From: an uncultured Roseovarius sp.
GTDB taxonomy: Bacteria > Pseudomonadota > Alphaproteobacteria > Rhodobacterales > Rhodobacteraceae
Direction: 5' to 3'
DNA length: 64,000 nt
Assembly (NCBI RefSeq): GCF_947489715.1
Contig: NZ_CANLER010000001.1
Coordinates: 620,001 to 684,000 of the forward strand
The number at the start of each line of letters is the position of its first letter. The stretch's first letter is position 1. Both the position numbers and the translations under genes were made by a program. Under the pieces are notes generated by a model, which had not been told where the DNA came from, ran no database searches, and saw only the letters and a list, made by a program, of their open reading frames with translations. Shown in pieces: positions 43,607 through 52,704 of this stretch.

Positions 43607-44002
43607 TTACTCGTCCACGTCATCCATGTCGGATTGGCCGCTCAGCATGCGTCGTACATGGCTCCAGCTTAACCCGATACCCAGCACCAGTGACAGGGCG
43701 ACGATTCCCAGCCAAAGGTTGAAAGACCGGTTCTCCAGGTTCAGCCATCCGATGTCGTAGAGCACCCATAACAGTGCTGCGACAATCGCCAGGATCAATC
43801 CCATACCGAACGTCCCGATCGAACGCACGGTGGCGCGCAGGTAGATGATATAGCCCACTAACAGCAACAACCCGAAAAGCATGGCCATCGGCAGCTGGTC
43901 ATTGAAGTTTTCCTGTGTCCAGCGGACATAATTCCAACGGGTCGGGTTGAAGGTGGCTGCCAACAGCAGAAAGGCCATAAGCCAACGCAACAAAAATCCC
44001 AT
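43607..44002 (-). CDS. DUF6524-like integral membrane protein
   Basis: A 131-residue inner-membrane protein with about four membrane segments and an acidic tail (SDMDDVDE). The N-terminal [28 protein letters not shown] is characteristic of a small conserved proteobacterial family that I recall as DUF6524. Function unknown. Divergent from purA, with 156 bp to the chosen purA start. Confidence 0.8.
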   Translation of the reverse strand: MGFLLRWLMAFLLLAATFNPTRWNYVRWTQENFNDQLPMAMLFGLLLLVGYIIYLRATVRSIGTFGMGLILAIVAALLWVLYDIGWLNLENRSFNLWLGIVALSLVLGIGLSWSHVRRMLSGQSDMDDVDE

Positions 44003-44158
44003 TTTCAGCCTCCGAATTGCCCGTTGTGGCTAAACTGTTCAAATCCTGAGGCGTCTGTCCAGAGCCTCAGCGCGCTGTGGGGTGAATTAGGTGTTTCCCA
44101 AGTGCGCTCGCATCGGTATACGGGCGCGGGTTTATCCGGAATTCGAAGAGGAACTGCC

Positions 44159-45451
44159 GTGGCAAATGTCGTCGTCGTGGGCGCCCAATGGGGTGACGAG
44201 GGAAAAGGCAAGATCGTTGACTGGCTGAGTGAGCGCGCCGATGTGATTGCGCGGTTCCAGGGCGGTCACAATGCTGGGCACACGCTGGTGATCGACGGGG
44301 AAGTCTATAAGCTGCATGCTCTGCCGTCGGGTGTTGTCCGTGGCGGCAAGCTGAGCGTGATCGGCAATGGCGTGGTTCTCGACCCTTGGCATCTGGTGAA
44401 TGAGATTGAAACGGTCCGGGGGCAGGGCGTTTCGATCACCCCCGAAACATTGATGGTGGCCGAAAACACCCCGTTGATTTTGCCCTTCCACGGAGAGTTG
44501 GACCGTGCCCGCGAAGGCCAGAACTCGGTTGCCAAAATCGGTACCACAGGTCGTGGCATCGGCCCGGCCTACGAAGATAAAGTCGGTCGCCGGGTGATCC
44601 GGGTCGCCGATCTGGCGGATGACGCCACGCTTGAATTGCGGGTCGACCGCGCGCTGATTCACCACAATGCCCTACGCAACGGTCTGGGGCTGGAGCCCAT
44701 CGACCGCGACGTGCTGCTGGCACAGCTGCGAGAGATTGCACCGCAGATCCTCGAATATGCCGCCCCGGTCTGGAAGGTGCTGAACGAAAAGCGCAAAGCC
44801 GGCAAACGCATCCTTTTCGAGGGTGCGCAAGGCGCACTTCTGGATATTGATTTCGGTACCTATCCCTTTGTCACTTCCTCGAACGTGATTGCAGGGCAGG
44901 CCGCGACAGGTACTGGTATTGGCCCCGGCGCAATTGATTTCGTCCTCGGTATCGTCAAAGCCTATACGACCCGTGTCGGCGAAGGCCCGTTTCCAACAGA
45001 ACTGCATGATGCGGATGGCGAACGTTTGGGTGAGCGCGGGCATGAATTTGGCGTCACAACAGGGCGCAAGCGTCGGTGTGGTTGGTTCGACGCTTGCCTG
45101 TTGCGTCAAACCTGCGCCACCAGCGGCGTCAATGGCATCGCCCTGACCAAGCTCGACGTGCTAGACGGTTTCGATGTGCTTAAGGTCTGCGTGGGCTATG
45201 AGTTGGACGGCAAGCGGCTTGATTACCTGCCCACCGCCGCCGATCAGCAGGCGCGTTGCACGCCGATCTACGAAGAACTGCCAGGTTGGTCCGAATCGAC
45301 CGAAGGCGCGCGCAGCTGGGCCGATCTGCCCGCCAACGCAATCAAATATGTACGCCGTGTGGAAGAGTTGATTGATTGCCCGGTCGCGATGGTCTCAACC
45401 TCGCCTGAACGCGAAGACACAATCCTTGTCACCGATCCTTTCGCGGATTGA
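44159..45451 (+). CDS. purA: Adenylosuccinate synthetase, GTG start
   Basis: First committed step from IMP to AMP. The 430-residue product starts with GTG as (M)[22 protein letters not shown], the GTP-binding P-loop and catalytic Asp/His region ([10 protein letters not shown]). Also visible are [40 protein letters not shown] and [16 protein letters not shown] precedes the GTG by 6 nt; an ATG at 44024 would add 45 residues without homology. Translation runs almost directly into the DUF2842 gene. Confidence 0.97.
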   Translation: MANVVVVGAQWGDEGKGKIVDWLSERADVIARFQGGHNAGHTLVIDGEVYKLHALPSGVVRGGKLSVIGNGVVLDPWHLVNEIETVRGQGVSITPETLMVAENTPLILPFHGELDRAREGQNSVAKIGTTGRGIGPAYEDKVGRRVIRVADLADDATLELRVDRALIHHNALRNGLGLEPIDRDVLLAQLREIAPQILEYAAPVWKVLNEKRKAGKRILFEGAQGALLDIDFGTYPFVTSSNVIAGQAATGTGIGPGAIDFVLGIVKAYTTRVGEGPFPTELHDADGERLGERGHEFGVTTGRKRRCGWFDACLLRQTCATSGVNGIALTKLDVLDGFDVLKVCVGYELDGKRLDYLPTAADQQARCTPIYEELPGWSESTEGARSWADLPANAIKYVRRVEELIDCPVAMVSTSPEREDTILVTDPFAD

Positions 45452-45454
45452 GTG

Positions 45455-45691
45455 ATGGCGCTCAGCTACAAAGCTCGAAGACGCTGGTCGCTGGTCATCC
45501 TGCTTATCGGTCTGCCGGTCTATGTCGTGGTGGCGGTCACGATCGTGAATATGCTGAACCGCCCGCCGATTTGGGCCGAATTGTTGGTTTACGTGGGGCT
45601 GGGATTTCTCTGGGCACTTCCCTTCAAGTTCATCTTCAAGGGTATCGGTCAGGCTGATCCAGACGCATCCGAAGACAAGCTGGAAAAGTGA
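45455..45691 (+). CDS. DUF2842 small membrane protein
   Basis: A 78-residue protein with two predicted membrane segments (SLVILLIGLPVYVVVAVTIV and LLVYVGLGFLWALPFKFIF) followed by a short charged tail. The pattern MALSYKARRRWSLVILLIGLP matches DUF2842, a family confined largely to alphaproteobacteria, function unknown. It starts 3 bp after the purA stop (a GTG at 45452 is the alternative) and is probably co-translated with it. Confidence 0.85.
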   Translation: MALSYKARRRWSLVILLIGLPVYVVVAVTIVNMLNRPPIWAELLVYVGLGFLWALPFKFIFKGIGQADPDASEDKLEK

Positions 45692-45974
45692 TCTGGTTTC
45701 AGCTCACGCTCACACCAGACAAAACACTGCATTGCTAACATTTAGGCTCTTGGGCGGAGTCATTTTGACGGCATGACACCGTTCAGGTCAGACTTAGATC
45801 TTCAAAGCATCTTCTGATGTTGGATCAGCTTGTTGCTGCGCGCATCAGAAATCGCGATTTGCCATCGTTATTGTAAGCAGAAATTTCATAAGGTGTTAGT
45901 ATTTTTCACTTTCAGTTAGAAAATCTCATAATGTAGAACTTGATGCGCTAAGACCCCGTTTCGTGAGGCGCAGA

Positions 45975-46712
45975 GTGACAAAGCCTGATCCATTGCATCT
46001 TGACGTCACGATCCGGCGCAGCGATCACGACGGCAGCCGAGACGCGCATTTTCAAGTTCCGGCGAGAGACAATCAAACCATTCTCGATGTTGTTTCGTGG
46101 ATTCAGCAATACGCTGACCCCACGCTTTCATATCGTTTCGCGTGTCGGGTCGGCATGTGCGGCAGTTGCGCGATGATGGTGAACGGAGAGCCGCGCTGGG
46201 CCTGCCGCACGCATGTCAAAAAGGTGCTGAACGGCAGTAAAGTCCACATAGCGCCATTGCGAAACTTGCCTGTTATCAAAGATCTTGTCGTGGATATGGA
46301 CCCCTTCTTTGACAAATGGGGGCAGGCCGAGGGGCGGCACCACCCCACGCAGACACGGGACGATCCGGTACCTCGGATAGACCCGGAAGGCGCACAGCGG
46401 GCCGAGGCAAACGCCGGCATCGAATGCATCAACTGTTCGGTTTGCTATGCGGCGTGCGACACCGTTGCAGGCAATCCGGAATACCTGGGCCCCGCAGCAC
46501 TACAACGGGCCTGGACCGTGTTCAACGACGGTAAGAACGCGGACAGGCAGGCCATTCTGGATGCGGTATCGGGATCGTCCGGCTGTCATAATTGTCATTC
46601 GATGGGCAGTTGCACCCATTACTGCCCCAACGATTTGAATCCGATGCAGGCGATCACGGGACTTAAGCGGGAAACGGTAAAGGCATTTATCAGAGGCAAA
46701 AGTAATGCTTGA
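45975..46712 (+). CDS. Succinate dehydrogenase/fumarate reductase-type iron-sulfur subunit
   Basis: A 245-residue SdhB/FrdB homologue with all three clusters: [2Fe-2S] cysteines in FACRVGMCGSCAMMVNGEPRWAC, [4Fe-4S] in CINCSVCYAAC and [3Fe-4S] in CHNCHSMGSCTHYC. It carries electrons from the flavoprotein to the membrane quinone site. The GTG at 45975 has GAGG 6 nt upstream; the GTG at 45963 has no ribosome site. It is first in an operon ordered B-C-D-A, unlike usual sdhCDAB. The 283 bp upstream are AT-rich and hold no gene. Confidence 0.9.
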   Translation: MTKPDPLHLDVTIRRSDHDGSRDAHFQVPARDNQTILDVVSWIQQYADPTLSYRFACRVGMCGSCAMMVNGEPRWACRTHVKKVLNGSKVHIAPLRNLPVIKDLVVDMDPFFDKWGQAEGRHHPTQTRDDPVPRIDPEGAQRAEANAGIECINCSVCYAACDTVAGNPEYLGPAALQRAWTVFNDGKNADRQAILDAVSGSSGCHNCHSMGSCTHYCPNDLNPMQAITGLKRETVKAFIRGKSNA

Positions 46713-47037
46713 TCTGAAGCTCTACATGGCACAGCGGATCAGCGCGATGATCATGGCGCCGCTGGTGCTGTGCCACATCGCCGTGATGATCTATGCGGTA
46801 CAGGGGGGGCTCAGCACCGCCGAGATCCTTGGCCGGACCCAAGGATCGGTGTTCTGGTTCCTGTTTTACGGCACGTTTGTCATAGCGGTCTCCGTTCATG
46901 CAGCCATTGGCCTAAGGGTGATCGCACATGAATGGCTGCGTTTGACCGGATTCTGGTTGTCCACGTTAACATGGGTAATTTGCCTTGTCCTGCTGTTCAT
47001 GGGGGCACGCGCCGTAGTGGCCGTGACGATGCTATGA
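46705..47037 (+). CDS. Complex II-type membrane anchor subunit 1
   Basis: A 110-residue membrane protein with three predicted segments. QRISAMIMAPLVLCHIAVM and SVHAAIGLRVIAHEW have the His/Arg pattern of cytochrome-b-type SdhC/SdhD anchors, so a heme b is likely. It overlaps the iron-sulfur gene by 8 bp and the next anchor gene by ATGA. Confidence 0.85.
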   Translation: MLDLKLYMAQRISAMIMAPLVLCHIAVMIYAVQGGLSTAEILGRTQGSVFWFLFYGTFVIAVSVHAAIGLRVIAHEWLRLTGFWLSTLTWVICLVLLFMGARAVVAVTML

Positions 47038-47375
47038 TGCGCCCATCAAAGTCACATCCCTTATGGTTCGCCTTTGTTGTGCATCGCCTGTCCGGCATTA
47101 CGCTCGCCTTGTTCCTGCCAGCGCATTTCTGGATCATGTCCCTGGCGTTGACCAACGCGGATCAATTGGACCGGTTTCTGACCTTCGCCGATAATCCACT
47201 GGTCAAGATCGTCGAGTTCTGTCTGGTCTTCTTGTTGTCGATCCACATCTTCGGCGGGTTGCGTCTGCTGGCAATGGAATTTCTGCCCTGGAGCAATGCG
47301 CAAAAATCCTTGGCAGCGGCGGCGGTTGGCCTGTCGCTGTTTATCTCTGGCACTTTCTTCCTGCAGGCGATCTGA
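47034..47375 (+). CDS. Complex II-type membrane anchor subunit 2
   Basis: A 113-residue membrane protein with three segments and SdhC-like signatures VVHRLSGITLALFLPAHFW and LLSIHIFGGLRLL; the histidines are candidate heme ligands. Together with subunit 1 it would give a heterodimeric quinone-reactive anchor. It ends 2 bp before the flavoprotein start. Confidence 0.85.
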   Translation: MMRPSKSHPLWFAFVVHRLSGITLALFLPAHFWIMSLALTNADQLDRFLTFADNPLVKIVEFCLVFLLSIHIFGGLRLLAMEFLPWSNAQKSLAAAAVGLSLFISGTFFLQAI

Positions 47376-47377
47376 AA

Positions 47378-49141
47378 ATGGGACCAGAGCAAAATATCAA
47401 ACGACATGACACCGATATCCTTATCCTCGGCACAGGTGGTGCAGGCCTTTTTGCGGCGTTGCATGCGCAGCAATCTGCGCCACCCGACACGAAAATTACC
47501 ATCGCGGTCAAAGGATTGCTGGGCAAATGCGGCTGCACCCGCATGGTTCAGGGGGGATATAACGTCGCCTTGGGTCCTGGCGATACGGTTGAGCGGCATT
47601 TCATGGATACGATCGAAGGCGGAAAGTGGCTGCCCAATCAGCAGATGGCCTGGCGCCTGTGCGAAGAGGCAGTTGTAAGAGTGCAGGAACTGGAAAACGA
47701 AATCGGGTGTTTCTTCGATCGCAATCCCGATGGCACATTGCACCACAAGGCATTTGCCGGACAGACGGCGGACCGCACCGTTCACAAGGGCGATCTGACC
47801 GGTATCGAGATCATCAACAGGCTGATGGAGCAGGTCCTGTCGCGCCCCATTGAACGGCTTCAGGAACATCGCGCTATCGGTCTGATTCCCACGCGTGACG
47901 GGGCTGCTTTGGCAGGCGTTCTGATGATTGACATGCGCACAGGCAGCTTTCGATTTGTGCGCGCCAAGACGGTGTTGATGGCCACCGGTGGCGGCCCGAG
48001 CATGTACAAATATCATACGCCATCCGGCGATAAGACAATGGATGGGCTGGCCATGGCCTTGCGTGCCGGGCTGCCTCTGCGCGACATGGAAATGGTGCAA
48101 TTTCATCCAACAGGCCTGCTGGCGGGCGACCATAGCAGGATGACAGGAACGGTGCTGGAGGAAGGATTGCGCGGGGCTGGCGGTCAACTGATCAGCCATG
48201 CGAGACAGCGTTTCATGTTCGACCATGATGATCGCGGGGAACGTGCGACGCGCGACGTGGTCAGCCGCGGTATTTATGCCGAGATGCGCAAGAACAACAA
48301 TCCGGAACAGGAAGGTGTATTTATTTCGATGGCACATCTGGGGCCCGAGAATGTGCGCCGGAAATTCAAGGGCATGGTGCAACGTTGTGCCGACAGTGGC
48401 TTTGATCTGGCCGCAGGGTTGGTCGAGGTTGTTCCCACGGCACATTACTTCATGGGTGGCGTTGTCGTTGATGTTGATACGCACACCGCGCTGGAGGGCC
48501 TCTACGTGGCGGGCGAGGATGCGGGAGGGGCACATGGGTCGAACCGTCTGGGTGGCAATGGCGTCGCGAATTCGACAGTCTATGGCGGAGTTTGCGGGGA
48601 CACGATGGGTGCCGATATCCGCAAGATGGGCACGCTGCGCGACCCGGACGAAGACAAGCTGGCCGCAGAGGTAGAGCGCGCGTGCCACCCCCTGAGCCGC
48701 AAAGCAACGGTGGTTCAACCGCTGCGGCAGAAGTTGCAGGAGGCAATGTGGGAAGACGTGGGGGTCTTGCGGACGAGGACAGGGATGGAGCGCGGGTTGA
48801 AACGGATCGCAGAAATTTCCGGCGAACTGATGGATTTGGGCGTCTCACCGGAAAACCTGGCCTTCAACCTGACATGGCACGATTGGCTGAACATGCGATC
48901 CCTGTGTGATGTGTCCGAGGTGATCGCCAAGGCTGCTCTTGAGCGTGAAAACTCCCGTGGTGCACATTTCCGGGAAGACTTTCCCGAAGCCGGAGAATTG
49001 GACGCCTCCTATTTCACCGTGGCACAACAAAGCGCTGGAGTTGTTAAAATGGAAAGACACGCCGTAGACTTTTCAATCGTTCGCCCGGGAGAGACAATAT
49101 TACCCGAAGGCGAACCTGAAACATTGGTAATTTCAACATGA
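47378..49141 (+). CDS. Succinate dehydrogenase/fumarate reductase-type flavoprotein, atypical FAD site
   Basis: A 587-residue SdhA/FrdA homologue. The FAD fold starts at DILILGTGGAGLFAALHA. Dicarboxylate-site residues are intact: MVQFHPTG, the catalytic Arg in EEGLRGAGG, HYFMGG and SNRLGGNGVANSTVYGG. The segment that holds the FAD-linking His in SdhA (S-H-T before QGG) reads KCGCTRMVQGG, so Cys53 replaces His and covalent FAD is doubtful. The C-terminal half keeps an SdhA-like helical domain (MWEDVGVLRTRTGMERGL). Its stop overlaps the hydratase alpha start, linking dehydrogenation with hydration. The physiological substrate may be a succinate analogue. Confidence 0.88.
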   Translation: MGPEQNIKRHDTDILILGTGGAGLFAALHAQQSAPPDTKITIAVKGLLGKCGCTRMVQGGYNVALGPGDTVERHFMDTIEGGKWLPNQQMAWRLCEEAVVRVQELENEIGCFFDRNPDGTLHHKAFAGQTADRTVHKGDLTGIEIINRLMEQVLSRPIERLQEHRAIGLIPTRDGAALAGVLMIDMRTGSFRFVRAKTVLMATGGGPSMYKYHTPSGDKTMDGLAMALRAGLPLRDMEMVQFHPTGLLAGDHSRMTGTVLEEGLRGAGGQLISHARQRFMFDHDDRGERATRDVVSRGIYAEMRKNNNPEQEGVFISMAHLGPENVRRKFKGMVQRCADSGFDLAAGLVEVVPTAHYFMGGVVVDVDTHTALEGLYVAGEDAGGAHGSNRLGGNGVANSTVYGGVCGDTMGADIRKMGTLRDPDEDKLAAEVERACHPLSRKATVVQPLRQKLQEAMWEDVGVLRTRTGMERGLKRIAEISGELMDLGVSPENLAFNLTWHDWLNMRSLCDVSEVIAKAALERENSRGAHFREDFPEAGELDASYFTVAQQSAGVVKMERHAVDFSIVRPGETILPEGEPETLVIST

Positions 49142-50094
49142 TAGCCATCGACCTGATCCAGAAGACAGCCGAAACCCTTATGGACAAGGCCGCCATCGAA
49201 ATCCCCGAGGATTACCTTAGCGGGTTGCAGGCGGCGGCCGAGAGTGAGGATGGTGATCTGTCGTCCTTTGTTCTTCAGGCCATGCTGGAGAACTACAAGG
49301 CCGCCAAGGAGGACCGCCGCGCGATGTGTGGCGACACGGGCGTGCCGCGCTGGTACGTCAAGATGGGCAATGATGCGCAGGTCGCGGGCGGCATGGTTGC
49401 GCTTGAAGCAGCACTTCGGCGGGCGACGGCAAATGCCACCAACGGGGTGCCGTTGCGGCCAAATCGGGTGCATCCGCTTTGGCGCACGGATCACGACAAC
49501 AATGTCGGCATCGGCGCACCTGAAATCGAATACGGGTTTGAACCCGAAGGCGACTGGATCGATCTTATCACGGTCCACAAGGGCGGACTTTTTGGCACTG
49601 ATTACCGGATGCTGTTTCCCTCGGACGGCATCCAGGGGATCAAACGATTCTACCTCGACAGTCTGGTAGCCTTTGGCAAGCGCGGCCTCGCCTGTCAGCC
49701 CGCGATCATCGGGATCGGCTTGGGCGGCTCGAAAGATACCTGCATGGTATTGGGCAAACGGGCGGCGACGCTGCGCACCGTGGGCAGTCGCAACTCGGAT
49801 CCGAAGATCGCGGCGCTTGAGGATGAATTCAAGGAACTTGGCAACTCGATCGGCATGGGCGCGATGGGGTTTGTCGGAAAAAACATGGTCATCGATTGCA
49901 ATATCGAGGTCGGGTATTGCCACACCGGCGGCATGCAGATGAGCGTCCACGCGTTCTGTCTCAGTTCGCGCCGGGCCGTGGCGCGCCTCTGGCCGGATGG
50001 CCGCGTGGTGTTCCGGACCGACCCGGACTGGTTCACGCCCTATCAGCGCCGTGAAACGGTAGAATGGACCCCCGCATTGGAGGCCGCAGAATGA
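49138..50094 (+). CDS. Class I fumarase/tartrate dehydratase-type hydratase, alpha subunit
   Basis: A 318-residue [4Fe-4S] hydro-lyase subunit. The three cluster cysteines are visible in MCGDTGVP (near residue 62), ACQPAIIGIGLGG (near 187) and GYCHTGG (near 262), with the following K-rich helix DTCMVLGKRA. The family adds or removes water on fumarate, mesaconate or tartrate. The start overlaps the flavoprotein stop by ATGA. The split alpha/beta form resembles TtdAB and many bacterial split fumarases. The motif CQDTG of most relatives is CGDTG here. Confidence 0.88.
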   Translation: MIAIDLIQKTAETLMDKAAIEIPEDYLSGLQAAAESEDGDLSSFVLQAMLENYKAAKEDRRAMCGDTGVPRWYVKMGNDAQVAGGMVALEAALRRATANATNGVPLRPNRVHPLWRTDHDNNVGIGAPEIEYGFEPEGDWIDLITVHKGGLFGTDYRMLFPSDGIQGIKRFYLDSLVAFGKRGLACQPAIIGIGLGGSKDTCMVLGKRAATLRTVGSRNSDPKIAALEDEFKELGNSIGMGAMGFVGKNMVIDCNIEVGYCHTGGMQMSVHAFCLSSRRAVARLWPDGRVVFRTDPDWFTPYQRRETVEWTPALEAAE

Positions 50095-50759
50095 AGCCGC
50101 GCGAAATCCGCCTGTCTACCACGCCCACGCCCGAGGCGCTAGCAGAGCTGCGCCTGGGTGACATCGTCTACCTCGACGGGTTGCTCTATACCGCACGCGA
50201 GGGCGTTTATATGCGTGCGCTGGAAGACAAGGCCAATATCCCGATGGAACTGCCATCGGAAAGTGCCGCGAATTTCCATTGCTCTCCGGCAGCGGCAATC
50301 CGCGAAGACGGCAGTTTCGACCTTGGTGCGGTGACGGCGACCGCCTCTTTCCGCTTTGCGAAATGGCTGCCCGAGTGGATGGCCAAAACAGGGGCAAAGC
50401 TGATTATCGGCAAAGGCGGCATGTCGTCGAAAGATTACCGGGAATTTTTTGTCCCAAATGGCGCCATCTACCTGTCAACCGTGGGGTATGGAACGGGGGC
50501 GCTGTTGGGACGTGGCGTTAAAAACGTGGAAGCGGTTCATTGGAACGAGGCGTTGGGATTGGCGCAAGCCATGTGGGTGATCCGGTGCAAAAAAATGGGC
50601 CCGTTCATCGTTGCTTCTGATCTTGAGGGCAATTGCCTGTTCGAACGGGAAAACGCGAAAATCAGTAAAAATCTGCAAGCGGTATATGAAGGCACTACAC
50701 CCGCCATCCTAAAGCGCTTTGGTGAGACGGATGATCGCAACGATGAATTGATCGGGTAA
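50091..50759 (+). CDS. Class I fumarase/tartrate dehydratase-type hydratase, beta subunit
   Basis: A 222-residue subunit corresponding to the fumarase C-terminal domain. Recognisable are LRLGDIVYLDGLLYTAREG, LIIGKGGM and NVEAVHWNEALGLAQAMWV. Positions that form the substrate pocket in typical enzymes differ: the usual TARDxAHKR-like stretch is TAREGVYMR, and the usual GPTTSxRM stretch is TATASFRF. This points to a substrate other than fumarate (inference). It starts on the alpha-subunit stop (ATGA). Its end is 45 bp from the convergent TauE gene. Confidence 0.85.
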   Translation: MKPREIRLSTTPTPEALAELRLGDIVYLDGLLYTAREGVYMRALEDKANIPMELPSESAANFHCSPAAAIREDGSFDLGAVTATASFRFAKWLPEWMAKTGAKLIIGKGGMSSKDYREFFVPNGAIYLSTVGYGTGALLGRGVKNVEAVHWNEALGLAQAMWVIRCKKMGPFIVASDLEGNCLFERENAKISKNLQAVYEGTTPAILKRFGETDDRNDELIG

Positions 50760-50804
50760 GGCGGGACTACGGTTCAGAGATGCCTTGTGGCCAAATGCTG
50801 TCTT

Positions 50805-51548
50805 TCAGGAAAACTCTCTGATCATCAATACAATGCCGGACACAAAGCATAACGCAATCAGCAACCGCTGAAACAGGGCGTCCGGGACACGTTGGTAGGC
50901 GATAATGCCGACCTGCGCACTTACGATTGCAACGGGCACGGCGATCAGTGCGAAATACAAGGTCTGCGCGGTGTATTCCCCCCGAATGGCCAGAAGACAT
51001 GCACTTACCCCTAGAACGCAAAGATTGAAGGGCTGCAAGACACCTCGGGTTTCCGACTTGGGCCAGGAACGCATGGAACACCACATGGTTGGAAGGGCGC
51101 CGGACAATGATGCCAGCCCGCCAAGAACGCCACCAAGAAAACCGACCACTCCGTCCACCAGGGGCGTCGGTCGGTCAATGCGCGGCAGGTTGCGACGGAA
51201 CGTGAAAAAGCCGCCATAGATAATCAAAAATCCGGCCACGACGATTTTCAGGGTTGGCACATCGACATAGGCCAGACTTTGCACCCCAATCGGAATGCCC
51301 ACCAAGGCCGGCAGAAGAAATCGCATCAGACGCTTTGGGTTGTCGAACATGGCGCCCCGAACCACCCAGAGACCCTGAAGGCCTGTCGCTATCGCCAGCA
51401 GCAGGACAAGTGCTACAGCCTGGGCAGGGGGCAGCACGCCCAGAAAAAAGCCCAAGGCAAAAAGCGCTGTGCCAAATCCGGCCAGCCCGTTGATGAACCC
51501 GCCAGCGATGGCCCCTGACAGGATCAACAAGATTTCGCTGCTCGGCAT
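50805..51548 (-). CDS. TauE/SafE-family permease
   Basis: A 247-residue inner-membrane protein with about eight membrane segments; the motifs GGFINGLAGFGTALFALGFF and the repeated VVGFLGGVLGGLASLSGAL are diagnostic of TauE/SafE (DUF81). The family exports sulfite, sulfoacetate and other small anions or sulfonates. Start MPSSEILLIL is one base after the LysR stop; an ATG at 51575 inside lysR is the alternative. Being co-transcribed with LysR next to the complex II/hydratase operon suggests it moves a product or substrate of that pathway. Confidence 0.86.
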   Translation of the reverse strand: MPSSEILLILSGAIAGGFINGLAGFGTALFALGFFLGVLPPAQAVALVLLLAIATGLQGLWVVRGAMFDNPKRLMRFLLPALVGIPIGVQSLAYVDVPTLKIVVAGFLIIYGGFFTFRRNLPRIDRPTPLVDGVVGFLGGVLGGLASLSGALPTMWCSMRSWPKSETRGVLQPFNLCVLGVSACLLAIRGEYTAQTLYFALIAVPVAIVSAQVGIIAYQRVPDALFQRLLIALCFVSGIVLMIREFS

Positions 51549-51549
51549 T

Positions 51550-52458
51550 TCAGGTAGGACCGCCAGCGCCATCAATGCTCAGATAACCAATATCGACAGC
51601 TTCCAGGATGGCGTCATGGACCACGTTCAAAACCTGTACGCGTGGATTATCCGCCCGATGCGCCAGCACCAATTGCCTTTTGGGGGCGTCCTTTCCCAAT
51701 GGAATGCGTTTGACGGGCATCGGGTTGGGTGTCTTGACGCAGGTTTCGGGCACAATGGAAACTCCCAGATTGGCGGCGACCATGCTCGAGATCGCCTCAA
51801 GGCTTTCCAGTTCCATCGTTTCGTCAACGCGAAGGTTTTTCGCCTGAAGCCAGTCTTCGATCAACTGGCCAACCACGGCATTGCGGTTGAACCTGATGAA
51901 AGGGTTATGGGTAATAAGTTCATAAGGATCGTCGCCATCAGTGCCGGGTGAGGCCAAAAGCTGTAGCGGCTCATCGACAATGGGTTTGATCGCAACGTGA
52001 TTTGGGAGGGTTGCGGGTCGGGAAATGATCGCGGCATCCAGGCGGCCACGTTCTATTTCTGCCAGCAGGTGCAGGGTCAATCCGGGCGTCACCCGAACAT
52101 GCAGATCGGGAAACCGCCCCTTGAGCAGGTTGATGGCAAGGGGTGTCAGCCCCGTCAGGCTGGTGGGCAGCGCCCCCAGCGAAATGTCCCCCCGCACACC
52201 ATCGTCGCCAAGCACCGAAGGAACAATATCGTCATAGGCCTGAACCACATCCTTTGCCTTGGCCACGATCGCACGACCGACCGGGGTAAGCTCAGGGGTT
52301 CTTTTTGTGCGATCAAAGATCGCAACACCCCAATCCTCTTCCAATGTCTTCATTTGCTGACTGACGGCGGCATGTGTGATGAAAACCTCTTTGGCCGCAT
52401 CGCTGAACGTCTGGTTTTTCTCTACCGCGATCAGGGTTCTTAGCATTCGGATTGACAT
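51550..52458 (-). CDS. LysR-family transcriptional regulator
   Basis: A 302-residue protein with an N-terminal winged HTH (TFSDAAKEVFITHAAVSQQMKTLEEDWGVAIFDR) and a periplasmic-binding-like effector domain (from about residue 90). It precedes the TauE/SafE gene and faces rarD. The likely target is the complex II/hydratase operon, whose 3' end converges on it, with a dicarboxylate-type effector; this is inferred from proximity. The 246-bp gap to rarD is AT-rich near the LysR start. Confidence 0.9.
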   Translation of the reverse strand: MSIRMLRTLIAVEKNQTFSDAAKEVFITHAAVSQQMKTLEEDWGVAIFDRTKRTPELTPVGRAIVAKAKDVVQAYDDIVPSVLGDDGVRGDISLGALPTSLTGLTPLAINLLKGRFPDLHVRVTPGLTLHLLAEIERGRLDAAIISRPATLPNHVAIKPIVDEPLQLLASPGTDGDDPYELITHNPFIRFNRNAVVGQLIEDWLQAKNLRVDETMELESLEAISSMVAANLGVSIVPETCVKTPNPMPVKRIPLGKDAPKRQLVLAHRADNPRVQVLNVVHDAILEAVDIGYLSIDGAGGPT

Positions 52459-52704
52459 GCTTGATCTTCTTACCTTCAGATTTTCTTACATAAGATGCCT
52501 TCTGGTTTCATTTGTGTAAAGTTTACTTTTGGTTTTGCAAACTCACTTAAAACGCGACGGTGCAAAACAGGCCGGGTGAAACCAACAAGGATTGAAGCAG
52601 GAGCGCAGGCGCGTAGCGGCAGAAATTCTTTCCCGAAACACCTTGCCACTCCTTGTTTCTTAGGTCAGCACCAAGGTTGAATATCAAGGGCAGGGTGCAG
52701 ACTA

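Noticed and set aside
47162-48718. 518-codon open frame antisense to the flavoprotein gene
   Set aside because: Composition is typical of GC-rich shadow frames (His/Arg/Ala rich, no domain) and the opposite strand encodes a clear SdhA homologue.
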